Below, piece by piece: positions 11,340 to 23,440 of a stretch of 64,000 nt of DNA (its first letter is position 1; the number at the start of each line of letters is the position of its first letter). The notes beneath the pieces are model-generated. The model was not told the DNA's origin and did not search any database. It worked only from the letters and a program-made list of their open reading frames with translations. The stretch is from Beta vulgaris subsp. vulgaris (Eukaryota > Streptophyta > Magnoliopsida > Caryophyllales > Amaranthaceae). A program made the position numbers and the translations under genes. The DNA is taken from positions 21,582,955-21,646,954 of the forward strand of contig NC_079208.1 of assembly GCF_026745355.1 (NCBI RefSeq). Direction: 5' to 3'.

Positions 11340-14300
11340 TTCTTGAATGAAGATGTATCAAAGGAGTTTGAACTAATTCAAGATTTCAATTCTTGGATTA
11401 AGAAAGTTCAAGTTTCACATTAATAGTTGGTTATCAAGATTTTTTGGTTTAGTAATCATATTAAGAATGATGCGGATGCAAAAGCACTTGTTCTACATGA
11501 GCCAATTGACAGTTATGGAGAACATGTGGTTCATTCTTAATGGAAGAAACCAACCTTTGGCATGTGTAGTGACTTGGCTCGAGGAAAACATGAAAGTAAA
11601 GATGCAGTCTTAGCTCAAGCAGGACTTGGTTGCCACAAAGAATCCTAGTTCTGTTTTGATTTACAATTAGTTGTTATATAGAATCCCAGTTTTGTTAAGA
11701 TTTGCTACGGTAGTTATTATTTTACTTAGGTTGTTAAAAATTATAGTTTAGCTAGGATTTAAGATAAGCGTGTGATTAGTTTCATTCTTATCTGGTTAAG
11801 TATTTGTTTTCCAAGTTCTATTAGGATAGGATGTACCCTACATAACGCGATTCATTATGTTGTTAAAAAATTATCTACATTTTTATTTAAAGAATTCAAT
11901 CTTGATTGTTGTTTTGCTTGTGAGGTAATTAATCAAACCATTAAATACTTTTAAGGAGTGATAAGTGTTTAGTGTTAAATAATTTAAATTCAGTAGTGAA
12001 TATGAGGGTGTTTAGATTCTTGTTCTCAAGATTAGGAGTGTTCTTGAATACAGAACTATCAAAGGTGCTTGAATTAATTCAAGATTTCGGTTCTTGGATT
12101 AAGAAAGATCAAGATTCACATTCACAGTTGGTTATTAAGCTTTTTTTCTTTAGTAATCATATTATGAATGATGCGGATCCAAAAGCACTTGTTCTTCATG
12201 AGCCTATTGACTTAGTTATGAAGAACATGAGGTTCAATCTTAATGGAAGAAACAAAACTTTGGCATGTGTAGTGACTTGGCTCGAGGAAAGTATGGAAGT
12301 AAAGAAGGATTCCTAGCTTAAGAAGGACTTGGTTGTGACATAGAATCCATGTTAAGTTTGGATATGTTGTTGGTTGTTACATAGAATCCTAGTTTTGTTA
12401 AGGATTCGTTATAGTAGTTATTATTTTACTTAGGTTGTTAAAAATTATAGTTTAGCTAGGATTTAAGATAGGCGTGTGATTGATTAGTTTCTTATGTGGT
12501 TAAGTATTTGTTTTCCAAGTTGTATTAGGATAGGATGTAGTCTATATAATGCGATTCATTATGTTTTTGATAAGATATCTGCATTTTGTTTAAAGAATTC
12601 AATATTGATTATTGTTTTGCTTGAGAGCTAATTAATCAAACCATTAAAGACATTTAAGAAGTGATAAGTGTTTAGTGTTAAATAACATAAATTCAGAAGT
12701 GAATTTGAGGGTGTTTAGATTCTGGTTCTCAAGATCAGGAGTGTTCTTAAATCAAGAAGTATCAAAGGTGTTTGAATCATTTCAAGATTTCGATTCTTGG
12801 ATTAAGAAAAAAGTTCCAGATTCACATTCATAGTTGGTTATCAAGCTTTTTTTGGTTTAGTAATGGTATTAAGAATGATGCGGATGTAAAAACACTTGTT
12901 CTATATGAGGCTATTGACTTTGGTATGGAGAACATAGGGCTCAATCTTAATGGAAGAAACCAACCTTTGCCATGTGAAGTGACTTGGCCCAAGGAAAGCA
13001 TGGAAGTAAAGGAGTCGTAGCTCAAGCACGACATGGTTGCCGCATAGAAGCCTAGTTCTGTTTACATTTGCAATTAGTTGTTAAATAGAATACTATTTTT
13101 CTTAGGATTTGCTATATATGGTAGTTATTATTTTACTTTGGTTGTCAAAAATTATAGTTCAGTTAGGATTTAAGATAGGCATGTGATTAGTTAGTTTCTT
13201 ATCTGGTTAAGTATTTGTTTTCGATGTTGTATTAGGATATGACGTCGCCTATATAAAGTGATTCATTATGCTGTCAAAAAGATATCTACATTTTTGTTTA
13301 AAGAATTCAATCTTGATTATTGTTTTGCTTGTGAGCTAATTAATCAAACGATTAAAGACTTTTAAGGAGTGATAAGTATTTAGTGTTAAATAACTTAAAT
13401 TCAGGAATGAATTTGAGGGTGTTTAGATTATTGTTCTCAAGATCAGGAGTGTTCTTGAATCAAGAAGTATCAAAGGTGTTGGAATTAATTCAAGATTTCG
13501 ATTCTTGGATTAAGAAAGTTCAAGATTCACATTCATAGTTGGTTATCAAGCTTTTTTGGTTTAGTAATTATATTAAGAATGATGCGGATGCAAAAGCACT
13601 CGTTCTACATCAGCCTATTGACTGTTATGGAGAACATGGGGTTCAATATTAATGGCAGAAACCAAGCTTTAGCATGTGTAATGACATGGCTAGAGCATAG
13701 CATGGAACTAAAGAAGGTGTCCTAGCTCAAGAAGGACTTGGTTGTCACATAGAATTCACATCCTGTTTGGATTTGCTATTGGTTGTTACGTAGAATCCTT
13801 GTTTTTTAAGGATTTGGTATAGTAGTTATTATTTTACTTAGGTTGTTAAAAATTATAGTTTACCTAGGATTTAAGAATCGCGTGTGATTAGATAGTTTTT
13901 TATCTTGTTAAGTATTTATCTTCCAAGTTGTTTTAGGATAGGATGTAGCCTCTATAACGCAATTCATTATGTTGTTAAAAAGACATCTACATTTTTGTTT
14001 AAAGAATTCAATCTTGATTATTGTTTTGCTTATGAGCTAATTAATCAAACCATTAAAGACTTTTAAGGAGTGATAAGTGTTTAGTGTTAAATAACCTAAA
14101 TTCGGAAGTGAATTTGAGGGTGTTTAGATTCTTGTTCTGAAGATCAGGAGTGTTCTTGAATAAAGAAGTATCAAAGGCGTTTGAATTATTTCAAGATTTC
14201 TATTCTTGGATTAAGAAAGTTCAAGATTCACATTCATAGTTGGTTATCAAGCTTTTTTTGGTTTCATAATCATATTAAGAATGTTGCGGATGCAAAGGCA

Positions 14301-15223
14301 CTTGTTCTACATAAGCCTATTGACTTAGTTATGGAGAACATGTGGTTCAATCTTAATGGAAGAAACCAAGCTTTGGCATATGTAGTGACTTGGCTCGAGG
14401 AAAACATGAAAGTAAAGAAGGAGTCCTAGTTCAAGAAGGACTCAGTTGTAACATAGAATCTTAGTTCTGTTTGGATTTGCTATTGGTTGTTACATAGAAT
14501 TATAATTCTGTTAGGATTTGCCATAGTAGTTATTATTTTACTTACGTTGTTAAAAATTATAGTTTGCCTGGATTTAAGATAGGGGTGTGATTAGTTAGTT
14601 TCTTATCTGGTTAAGTATTTTTTTTCCAATTTGTATTAGGATAGGATGTCACCTATATAACACGATTCATTATGTTGTTGAACATATATCTACAGTTTTG
14701 TTTAAATAATTCAATCTTGGATATTGTTTTGCTTGTGAGCGAATTAATCAAACAATTAAAGACTTTTAAGGAGTGATAAGTGTTTAGTGTTAAATAACTT
14801 AAATTCAGAAGTGAATTTGAGGGTGTTTAGATTCCTGTTCTCAAGATCAGGAGTGTTCTTGAATCAAAAAGTATCAAAGGTGTTTGAATTATTTAAAGAT
14901 TTCTATTCTTGGATAAGAAGGTTCAAGATTCACATTCATAGTTGGTTATCAAGCTTTTTTTGGTTTAGTAATCATATTTAGAATGTTGCGGATGCAAAAG
15001 CACTTGTTCTACATGAGTCTATTGACATGGTTATGAGAACACGGGGTTCAATCTTAATGGAAAAAACCAAGCTTTGGCATGTGTAGTGACTTGGCTCGAG
15101 GAAAACATGAAAGTAAAGAAGGAGTCCTAGTTCAAGAAGGACTTAGTTGTCACATAGAATCTTAGTTCTGTTTGGATTTACGATTGGTTGTTACATAGAA
15201 TTCTAGTTCTGTTAGGATTTGCT
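11340..15223 (+). repeat. Satellite B array, left block 1 (about 700-bp LTR-derived monomers)
   Basis: Head-to-tail monomers. The landmark ATAAGTGTTTAGTGTTAAATA recurs at about 11962, 12664, 13375, 14075 and 14778, a step of about 700-710 bp. Each unit is collinear with the LTR of the chromovirus at 23441-29119. It begins near GATGCGGATGCAAAAGC, includes CCTATATAACGCG (the TATA position) and ends GGTTTAGTAATCATATTA. This is joined directly to the next unit start. Strand is given in LTR sense. Left-array units carry an internal duplication of about 40 bp (TTACATAGAATCCTAGTT type) that is absent from the right array. The block starts mid-monomer at 11340. Confidence 0.92.
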
Positions 15224-16000
15224 CACTACTACATTTTTAATCAAAAGCAATGGCTAAAAAAAGCTATTGCGACAACTGTTTTTTATACCGTTGTAGTAGG
15301 ATCATCTATTGCAATGATCCTTTTCAATTTAGGTTCATGGATTGAGCTATTGCAACAACTTTACAATGACTGTCGCATTATGTATATCTATGGCAATGGT
15401 TTAGTGATTGTCGTTGCATTAGATAGAACTATAAATAGGGTCGTTGTAGTAGAGGTTATATATGACGTCTTTAATTAACTAATTGGCGCAAATCTAATTA
15501 ATCAAGTCCCTCTATATTTGTATCCGAAAAGTCAATTTTTTTTTTAAAAAAAACAGTCTCTTGTGCCTGCTTTACTTCGTTGTGAAATAAGAAACAAAAA
15601 CCATCAACACGTAACTGGTCGAATCGAAACACCACGAAAAAAAATCTAATCCCCCACATCTTGCAAGAGGAAGGGTAAGAATTTACGAGATTTCTTCCAA
15701 AATTCTTCCAAATTTCATAAGTATATGCAAAATTCAAGTCTTGAGCACAGCAAGTAGGTGAAATTATTCAAGAAAACTCAAGTAAAGAGACGAAATTCAA
15801 GAAAACCTAACAAAGAGGCGAATTCGGAGTTTCAAAAGTTATGTTCTTCAATTTCAATTGTTATGGAAGTTTTAGTGTCGGTGACTTTTTCAATTTTATA
15901 GTCATGGGGTTTTCGTATTATGCATAGCAGCGAGATTGTTTTCGTGATCTGCATCATATTACTTTCGCTTCTCCTTCAATTCTTGTCTGTGGCTGCCCTC
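15224..16000. mobile_element. Truncated CACTA element terminus in satellite B
   Basis: After GGATTTGCT the satellite is replaced by CACTACTACATTTTTAATC, a CACTA-type terminus. The sequence then contains repeated short motifs (CTATTGCGACAAC, CTATTGCAACAAC, GTCGTTGCATT, GTCGTTGTAGTAG) in both orientations, resembling CACTA subterminal repeats. No opposite CACTA end (TAGTAGTG or similar) and no transposase are present. Satellite resumes at about 16000 with roughly 150 bp of monomer missing. It is therefore a deleted end fragment. The small ORFs inside are not recognisable. Confidence 0.6.
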
Positions 16001-18682
16001 TTTATTTTGCAAGTTCTATTAGGACAAGATGTAGCCTATATAACGCGATTCATTATGTTTTTAAAAAGATATCTACATTTTTGTTTAAATAATTCAATCA
16101 TGATTATTGTTTTGCTTGTGATCTGATTAATAAAACCATTAAAGACTTTTAAGGAGTGATAAGTGTTTAGTGTTAAATAACTTAAATTCAAGAGTGAATT
16201 TGAGGGTGTTTAGATTCTTTTTCTCAAGATCAGAAGTGTTCTTGAAGCAAGAAGTATTGAAGGTGTTTAAATTAGTTCATGATTTCGATTCTTGGATTAA
16301 GAAAAATCAATATTCACATTCATAGATGGTTCTCAAGCTTTTTTGGTTTAGTAATGATATTAAGAATGATGCGGATGCAAAAGCACTTGTTCTACATGAT
16401 CCAATTGACTTGGTTATGGAGAACATGGGGTTCAATCTTACTGAAAGAAACCAAGCTTTAGCCTATGTAACGTGATTCATTATGTTGTAAATAAGATATC
16501 TACATTTTTATTTAAAGAATTCAATCTTGATTATTATTTTGCTTGTGAGCTAATTAATCAAATCATTAAAGACTTTTCAGGAGTGATAAGTGTTTAGTGT
16601 TAAATAACTTAAATTCATGAGTGAATTTGAGGGTGTTTAGATTCTTTTTCTGAAGATCAGGAGTGTTCTTGAATCAAGAAATATCAAAGATGTTCGAATT
16701 AATTCAAGATTTCCATTGTTGGATTAAGAAAGTTCATGATTCACATTCGTAGTTGGTTATCAAGCTTTTTTTTGGTTAGGTGATCATATTAAGAATGATG
16801 CGGATGCAAAAGCACTTGTTCTACATGAGCCTATTGACTTGGTTATGGAGAACATGGGGTTCAATCTTAATGAAAGAAACCAAGCTTTGGCATGTGTAGT
16901 GACTTGGCTAGAGGAAAGCATGTAAGTAAAGAAGGAGTCCTAGCTCAAGAAGGACTTGGTTGTCACATAGAATCCATGTTCTGACTGGATTTGCTATGGT
17001 AGTTATTATTTTACTTAGGTTGTTAAAAATTATAGTTTTGCTAGGATTTAAGATAGGCGTGTGATAAGTTAGTTTTTTGCCTTGTTAAGTATTTGTTTTC
17101 CAAGTTGTATTAGGATAGGATTTAGCCTAAATAACGCGATTCATTAGATTGTTAATAGCATATCTACATTTTCATTTAAAGAATTCAATGTTGATTATTG
17201 TTTTGCTTGTGAGCCAATTAATTAAACCATTACAGACTTTTCAGGACTGATAAGAGTTTAGTGTTAAATAACATAAATTCAAGAGTGAATTTGAGGGTGT
17301 TCAGATTCTTTTTCTCAAGATCATGAGTGTTCTTCAATCAAGAAGTATCAAAGGTGTTTGAATTAATTCAAGATTTTGATTCTTGGATTAAGAAAGATCA
17401 ATAGTCACATTGATAGTTGGTTATAAAGCTTTTTTGGTTTAGTAATCATATTAAGAATGATGCGGATGCAAAAGCACTTGCTCTACATGAGCCTATTGAT
17501 TTGGTTATGAAGAACATGGGGTTCAATATTAATGGAATAAACCAAACTTTGGCATGTGGAGTGACTTGGCTCGAGGAAAGCATGGAAGTAAAGAAGGATT
17601 CCTAGCTTAAGAAGGACTTGGTTGTCACATAGAATCCATGTTATGTTTGGACATGCTATTGGTTGTTACATAGGATCCTAGTTTTGTTAGCATTTCTTAT
17701 AGTAGTTATTATTTTACTTAGGTTGTTAAAATTATAGTTTAGCTAGGATTTAAGATAGGCGTGTGATTAGTTAGTTTCTTATCTGGTTAAGTATATGTTT
17801 TCCAAGTTGTATTAGGATAGGATGTAGCCTATATAACACGCTTCATTATGTTGTTAATAAGATATCCACATTTTAATTTAAAGAATTCAATCTTGATTAT
17901 TGTTTTGCTTGTGAGCTAATTAATCAAATCATTAAAGACTTTTCAGGAGTGATAAGTGTTTAGTGTTAAATAACTTAAATTCAGGAGTGAATTTGAGGGT
18001 GTTTAGATTCTTATTCTCAAGATCAGGAGTGTTATTGAATCAAGAGGTATGAAAAGTGTTTGAATTAATTCAAGATTTCGATTCTTGGATTAAGAAAGTT
18101 CAAGATTCACATTCATAGTTGGTTATCAAGCTTTTTTGGTTTTGTAATCATATTAAGAATGACGCGGATGCAAAAGCACTTGTTCCACATAAGCCAATTA
18201 ACTTTGTTATGGAGAACATGGGGTTCAATCTTCATGGAAGAAACCAACCTTTGGCAGGTGTAGTGACTTGGCCCGAGGATAGAATGGAAGTAATGAAGGA
18301 GTCCTTGCTCAAGCAGGACTTGGTTGCCACATAGAATCCTAGTTATGTTTGGATTTGCAATTAGTTGTTATATAGAATCCTAGTTTTGTTAGGAATTGCT
18401 ATGGTAGTCATTATTTTACTTAGGTTGTTAAAAATTATAGTTTAGATAGGATTTAAGACAGGCTTGTGATTAGTTAGTTTCTTATCTGGTTAAGTATTTG
18501 TTTTCCAAGTTCTATAAGGATAGTATGTAGGCTATATAACGCGATTCATTAAATTTTTAATAAGATATCTACATTTTTGTTTAAATAATTCAATCTTGAT
18601 TATTCTGTTGCTTGTGAGCTGATTAATCAAACTGTTAAAGATTTTAAAGGAGTGATAAGTGTTTAGTGTTAAATAAATTAAA
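16001..18682 (+). repeat. Satellite B array, left block 2
   Basis: LTR-derived monomers continue in the same orientation. Landmark positions are about 16158, 16588, 17250, 17958 and 18656, giving one short unit of about 430 bp (deleted from mid-unit to the TATA region), one of about 660 bp and two of about 700 bp. The TATA position is intact in some units (CCTATATAACGCG near 16031) and changed to CCTAAATAACGCG in others (near 17130). The block ends in the 9-bp target duplication of the foldback element. Confidence 0.9.
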
Positions 18683-19975
18683 GGGTTTTTTCACCAGGTA
18701 CCCCTGTGGTTTTTCAAAATTCATGGGGTACCCCTGGTTTTAAAAAAATGCACAAGGTACCATTATTGTTTCAATAAAATGCACCAAATGCCCTTAATGA
18801 CTAACGATGTCAAGTTTCCGTTAGTCATTAGGGTTAATTAACTCCTCTAATCCTAATTAAACCCTAATTAAGCCATAATTAACTAACTAAACCCTAACTC
18901 TATAACTTGAAACCCTAACCCCACAACCACCACCCAACCACCACCCAACCACCACCACCTCCCTTCCTCCCCCCTAACCCAGCACCCCCCAACAACCCCA
19001 GCCCCCCACCTAGCCCCCCTCCCCATCCCATCCCCCTCACCAGCAACCCCTCTCCGTCGCCGGCAACCACCTCCCTCTCTCCCCGCATTTCCGGCAACCC
19101 CCTGCAGCTGGCCTCCTTCCCCCTTGATTTCCCCAACCCACCACCACCCCTGCCCCAACCCCACGCCTCCCCAACCCCACCCCCACCCCCGACAGCGTAC
19201 CCCCCTCCCCTAGCAACAACAACCACCATTCTTGATTTCAAAAACTGTTTTCAAAATCAATTTCGAAAATGAATTTCAAAAACATTTTTGAAATCATTTT
19301 CGAAAATCAATTTCAAAAACATTTTCGAAAATCAATTTCGAAATCAAGAACCATTTTCGAAAAGGTTTTTGAAAATGGTTTTCGAAAACCTTTTGCGAAA
19401 TCAATTTGCGAAAACCTTTTTAAATCATTTTCGAAATTAGTTTTGAAATCAGTTTTTGAAATCAATAAAATCAATGAAGAAGAAGGAGAGAGAAATTAAG
19501 AACAGCATCTGCGGGGTGGAGGTGGGGAAATTTCGACGAAAAGCGACGGGAATGGGGGAGGGGATGGGGCTGCGAGGGATGGGGGAGCGTGGCTGCCGCG
19601 GGGGTGTGGAAGGGGAGGGGTGATGCAGGGGGTGGGGGGAACGGTGAAGGGTGGGTAAAGGAGGGGAGGAGTGTTGCAGGTGGTGGTGAGTGGGTGGGGG
19701 AGGGGCTGGGGAAGGTAGAAGGGGGATGTAGTGGGTGGGTGGTAGTTAGGGTTAGGGTTTAGGTTGGGGTGGGTGTGGAGGTGTTAGGGTTAGAAGGCTT
19801 AATTAGAGTTAGAGGGCTAATTAGGGTTGATGACTATCGAAAACTTAACATCGTTAGTCATTAAGGGCATTTGGTTCATTTTATTGAAACAATAAGGGTA
19901 CCTAGTGCATTTTTTTAAAACCAGGGGTACCCAATGAATTTTAAAAAACCACAGGGGTACCTGGTGAAAAAACAG
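18683..19975. mobile_element. Foldback Mutator-like element (non-autonomous)
   Basis: A 1293-bp insertion in a satellite B unit. The left end GGGTTTTTTCACCAGG is mirrored by CCTGGTGAAAAAACAG at the right. The terminal inverted repeats extend about 160-170 bp through blocks such as AGGTACCCCTGTGG and CTTAATGACTAACGATGT. It is flanked by TAAATTAAA (18674-18682) and TAACTTAAA (19976-19984), a 9-bp duplication with one mismatch, which is typical of Mutator-like elements. Inside, a C-rich left arm (about 18900-19225) is answered by a G-rich right arm (about 19510-19800), so the whole element can fold back. The centre is the TTTCGAAA-rich segment. There is no transposase; the ORFs in the arms are low-complexity. 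Confidence 0.82.
19230..19480. repeat. TTTCGAAA palindrome cluster in foldback element
   Basis: About 250 bp built from short self-complementary words (TTTCGAAA, TTTTCGAAAA, CATTTTTGAAATC) that recur every 15-30 bp. It forms the loop region between the C-rich and G-rich arms. The apparent ORF of 76 codons at 19269-19499 is a by-product of this low-complexity sequence. Confidence 0.75.
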
Positions 19976-19984
19976 TAACTTAAA

Positions 19985-20889
19985 TTTAGTAGTGAATTTG
20001 AGGGTGTTTAGATTCTTGTTCTTAAGATCATGAGTGTTATTGAATCAACAGGTATCAAAGGTGTTGGAATTGATTCATGATTTCGATTCCTGGATTAAGA
20101 AAGTTCAAGATTCACATTCATAGTTGGTTATCAAGCTTTTTTGGTTTAGTAATCATATTAAGTATAATGCGGATGCAAAAGCACTTGTTCTACATAAGCC
20201 TATTGACTTGGTTATGGAGAACATGGGGTTCAATCTTAATGGAAGAAACCATGCTTTAGCATGTGTAATGACTTGGCTAGATGAAAGCATGAAAGTAAAG
20301 AAGGAGTCCTAGCTCAAGAAGGACTTGGTTGTCACATAGAATCCATGATCTATTTGGATTTGCTATGGTAGTTATTATTTTACTTAGGTTCTTAAAAATT
20401 ATAGTTTAGCTAGGATTTAATATAGGCGTGTGATTAGTTAGTTCTTTGCCTTGTTAAGTATTTGTTTTCCAAGTTGTATTAAAATAATATGTAGCCTAAA
20501 TAACGCGATTCATTATGTTGTTAATAACATATCTACATTTTTGTTTAAAGAATTCAATCTTGATTATTGTTTTGATTATGAGTCAATTAATTAAACCATT
20601 AAAGACTTTTCAGGAGTGATAAGTGTTTAGTGTTAAATAACTTCAATTCAATAGTGAATTTGAGGGTGTTCAGATTCTTCTTCTCAAGGTCAGGAGTGTT
20701 CTTGAATCAAGAAGTATTAAAGGTGTTTGAATTAATTCAAGATTTCGATTCTTGGATTAAGAAAGATCAAGATTCACATTCATCGGTGGTTATCAAGCTT
20801 TTTCGGTTTAGTAATCATATTAAGTATGATGTGTATGCAAAAACACTTGTTCTACATGAGCTTATTGACTTGGTTACGGAGAGCATGGG
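19985..20889 (+). repeat. Satellite B array, left block 3
   Basis: Satellite monomers resume after the foldback element, in the same orientation and register. The next unit landmark is near 20620. Here the TATA position reads CCTAAATAACGCG. The array is cut at 20889 (GAGAGCATGGG) by the CACTA terminus that follows. Confidence 0.9.
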
Positions 20890-21007
20890 CACTGCTACAA
20901 AACTGGCCAAAAAAACTACCTATAGGAGATCGATTGAGGTTACTAACCATTTCTTAAATGTAGGAAACCATTGATTATCTAAAACCAGTCTCTTTAGTTT
21001 AGGTATT
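20890..21007 (+). mobile_element. 5' terminus of a CACTA element
   Basis: CACTGCTACAAAACTGGCC begins directly after GGG in a satellite B unit. It is followed by subterminal words ATAGGAGATCGATTG and GTAGGAAACCATTG. Matching words (ATAGGAGACTGC, ACCGGTTTCC) recur at 38400-38560, on the far side of the nested retrotransposons. The element was therefore split at GTATT (21003-21007). CACTA termini with GGAAACC-type subterminal repeats are typical of plant EnSpm-like transposons. The 3' terminus is not seen in this window. Confidence 0.65.
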
Positions 21008-22359
21008 TGTAACAGCCCGATTTTCCGAGCTGCTAGGTAAATACACTTAAGATCCACTAATCACAATCAATGCTTAATAAGCCTCGGATTAAACATTTAC
21101 TTGCAGTGGAAACATAACCTATAAAACGATCCTGAAACCTGTGGGTTATTGGCCCACAAAACAAAATCCTTTATATAAGCTTCAATTACATTGATATCTC
21201 GACTAATATTCTCAAATATTGTATACAACGAAATATAAATATCTAATCTCAAATACACTATCTAGATACAAACTCAATCCATAAGCTACGACGAAATCTC
21301 TATCTTGCTTCACTTCAGAATCCTGAGCTCACAACACCAAACCTGCAACAATATTTTACTCTGCCACCCACCAAGTGACAGGCCACAGAAATGACAACAC
21401 TATCAGCAAAGCTGAGTACACACTGTGTAATATAAAATACAAGTTTAGGTGTATTTTGAAAACTAACACGTAGTTATAATAACAGATAATCACATTCGAC
21501 TCAGTTATTATAGTTTCACAAAATCAAATCGTTCGGCATGAATGCGAGTGGAGAGGGATACCACGCAGTACCAGCTGTCTCCAAACTATTGAGGGTCGTC
21601 ACCCAGCCTTTTATTGTTATGCTTGCAAGACTTACCCGGACATGTCCTATAACGCCAGGAATTCGCCCTTCCTGGAAGACAACAACTAGGGACTCCACCC
21701 GCCCTAACTCGGGGTGCCTATTCATGCCTCACTTTCATATTTATAAAATAAGATATTTAATGATTCATACTTGAATCCTCAATACTCATAACATAACACC
21801 ATATTCGTCCTTATCTGGTCTTAACTCATATTTGAATCATTTCCTCATTATCATACCAAATAATATTTTGAGAAATATAGTATTTTCAAACGAAATTGAA
21901 CAAAATGATACTTTTATAACCATCCAGTAGAAATTCACAACTAACTCATGGAGATGTATCTATAATCATGGTCATTACCACAAACGATATATGATATCCA
22001 AAATTCAATATAACGCCCACGGGAGCATTTAAATATATTTTGCTGAACCTAAAGGTTACCTCAGCTCTATAACAATTATACGAAACCTCCAATCATCATA
22101 ACTTGATTTCCAATATCATCTTCAATTCTATACGTCTACATAGCCATCCTCCAATAACCACCTCACAGTAACATCAATAATCAATAACCAAACTTAAATA
22201 TTCTAATTATCTTCTTTTAACGCAACCATTATGATAATCAAACTGAATCCCGTAAATAGGAATTAACGAAGTCATTCCATAACTCATAACTCGAGTTCAT
22301 GCATATCAACTCCAACTACGATAATTATTACAGTCTCCCAATTCTAAGATTATGACTTC

Positions 22360-23075
22360 CCTTGCATCATCAACAACGACTATCCAATAAGAACAATACA
22401 ACAACAACATAATAACAACAGCACATACAACAATAATACCACCTCCACCACCAACAATAACTCCAACACCAATAACACAAAATTAAGCATAATAACAGAA
22501 CAACACAACCACAATACAACAGCACAACCAACAACATAAACCACCACCTACTATGTTCATAACAAACCTAAGTAAATCATATTCCCAAATTTATCACTCC
22601 AACTTCTTGAATCATAAAAACAAGATGAACCATATTGTTCTACTGAATACTTTGGATATATATACTTAAACTATAAACCACATGATACTAGCTCTGGACA
22701 CATCATCGTAACCTTTTTAATCATGTCCAAACTAATTCATCTTCTAAACTAGTAAACTATTTTAACTATAACCCACGACAACATTACCACAACAACTAAC
22801 AACAACATAATAAATCCACCACAACCATCACAACTACTCCACAATAGCCACCACAACTACAACAACAACCATAACAACGGCGCAACAACAACAATAGGCA
22901 ACAACATCACAACAACTCCACCACAACCACAATGACAGAACAACAATAACCCAACAACACTACTACAACAGAACAACAACAACAACAACAATAGCAACTC
23001 CACAACAACTTCACCACAACCACCACAACAACTCCACAACAACAATAACATAACAAATCCACCTCAATCATCACA
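22360..23075. repeat. CAA/CCA-rich low-complexity expansion in the large LTR
   Basis: Interspersed (CAA)n, (CCA)n and ACAACAACA stretches, densest at 22780-23050. The matching part of the plus-strand LTR (about 9060-9420) is roughly 1 kb shorter and lacks them. The leucine/cysteine-rich ORFs on the opposite strand are artefacts of the trinucleotide repeat. Confidence 0.8.
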
Positions 23076-23440
23076 ATTACTCCACAAGTCCATGTACTAA
23101 ACACATTCCATTAAGAAGCATAATCATATTACTTAGTGTATAAGTGTTCTTTAGGTCAAATAAAACACCTCTAATGAACCTTAGTATGATATATCCATGT
23201 TACATACTCAATATACACATAATAAAATACACATCATAAGTAAATTCATTTCATAAACATGCTTTACACTAGAAAGAAACAATCACCTAACTATAGGTAT
23301 GGAAATCTCTAGGTTAAAACCAAACTAAGTGTGTACCTTAACTAAGGATGCTTAAAGCCACGAAATTCCTAAATCCACTTGGTTAACTACTCCTACAGCT
23401 TCCCCTGAATGTATAAAATGCTAAAGATTAGTTTCAACAA

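Noticed and set aside
18840..18920. Telomeric or interstitial telomere repeat (AACCCTAA words)
   Set aside because: Only scattered, imperfect single words inside the foldback element, mirrored at 19740-19830 by its inverted arm; not a telomere array.
18883..19241. Glycine/tryptophan-rich ORFs on the minus strand of the foldback element
   Set aside because: Low-complexity translation of a C-rich tract in three overlapping frames; no domain.
21516..21774. ORFs shared by the two large LTR copies (containing RLTRTCPITPGI)
   Set aside because: The similarity (also at 9286-9540) is explained by LTR homology; the frames are short and no family is recognised.
22857..23104. Leucine/cysteine/valine-rich ORFs
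   Set aside because: Translations of the CAA/CCA repeat on the opposite strand.
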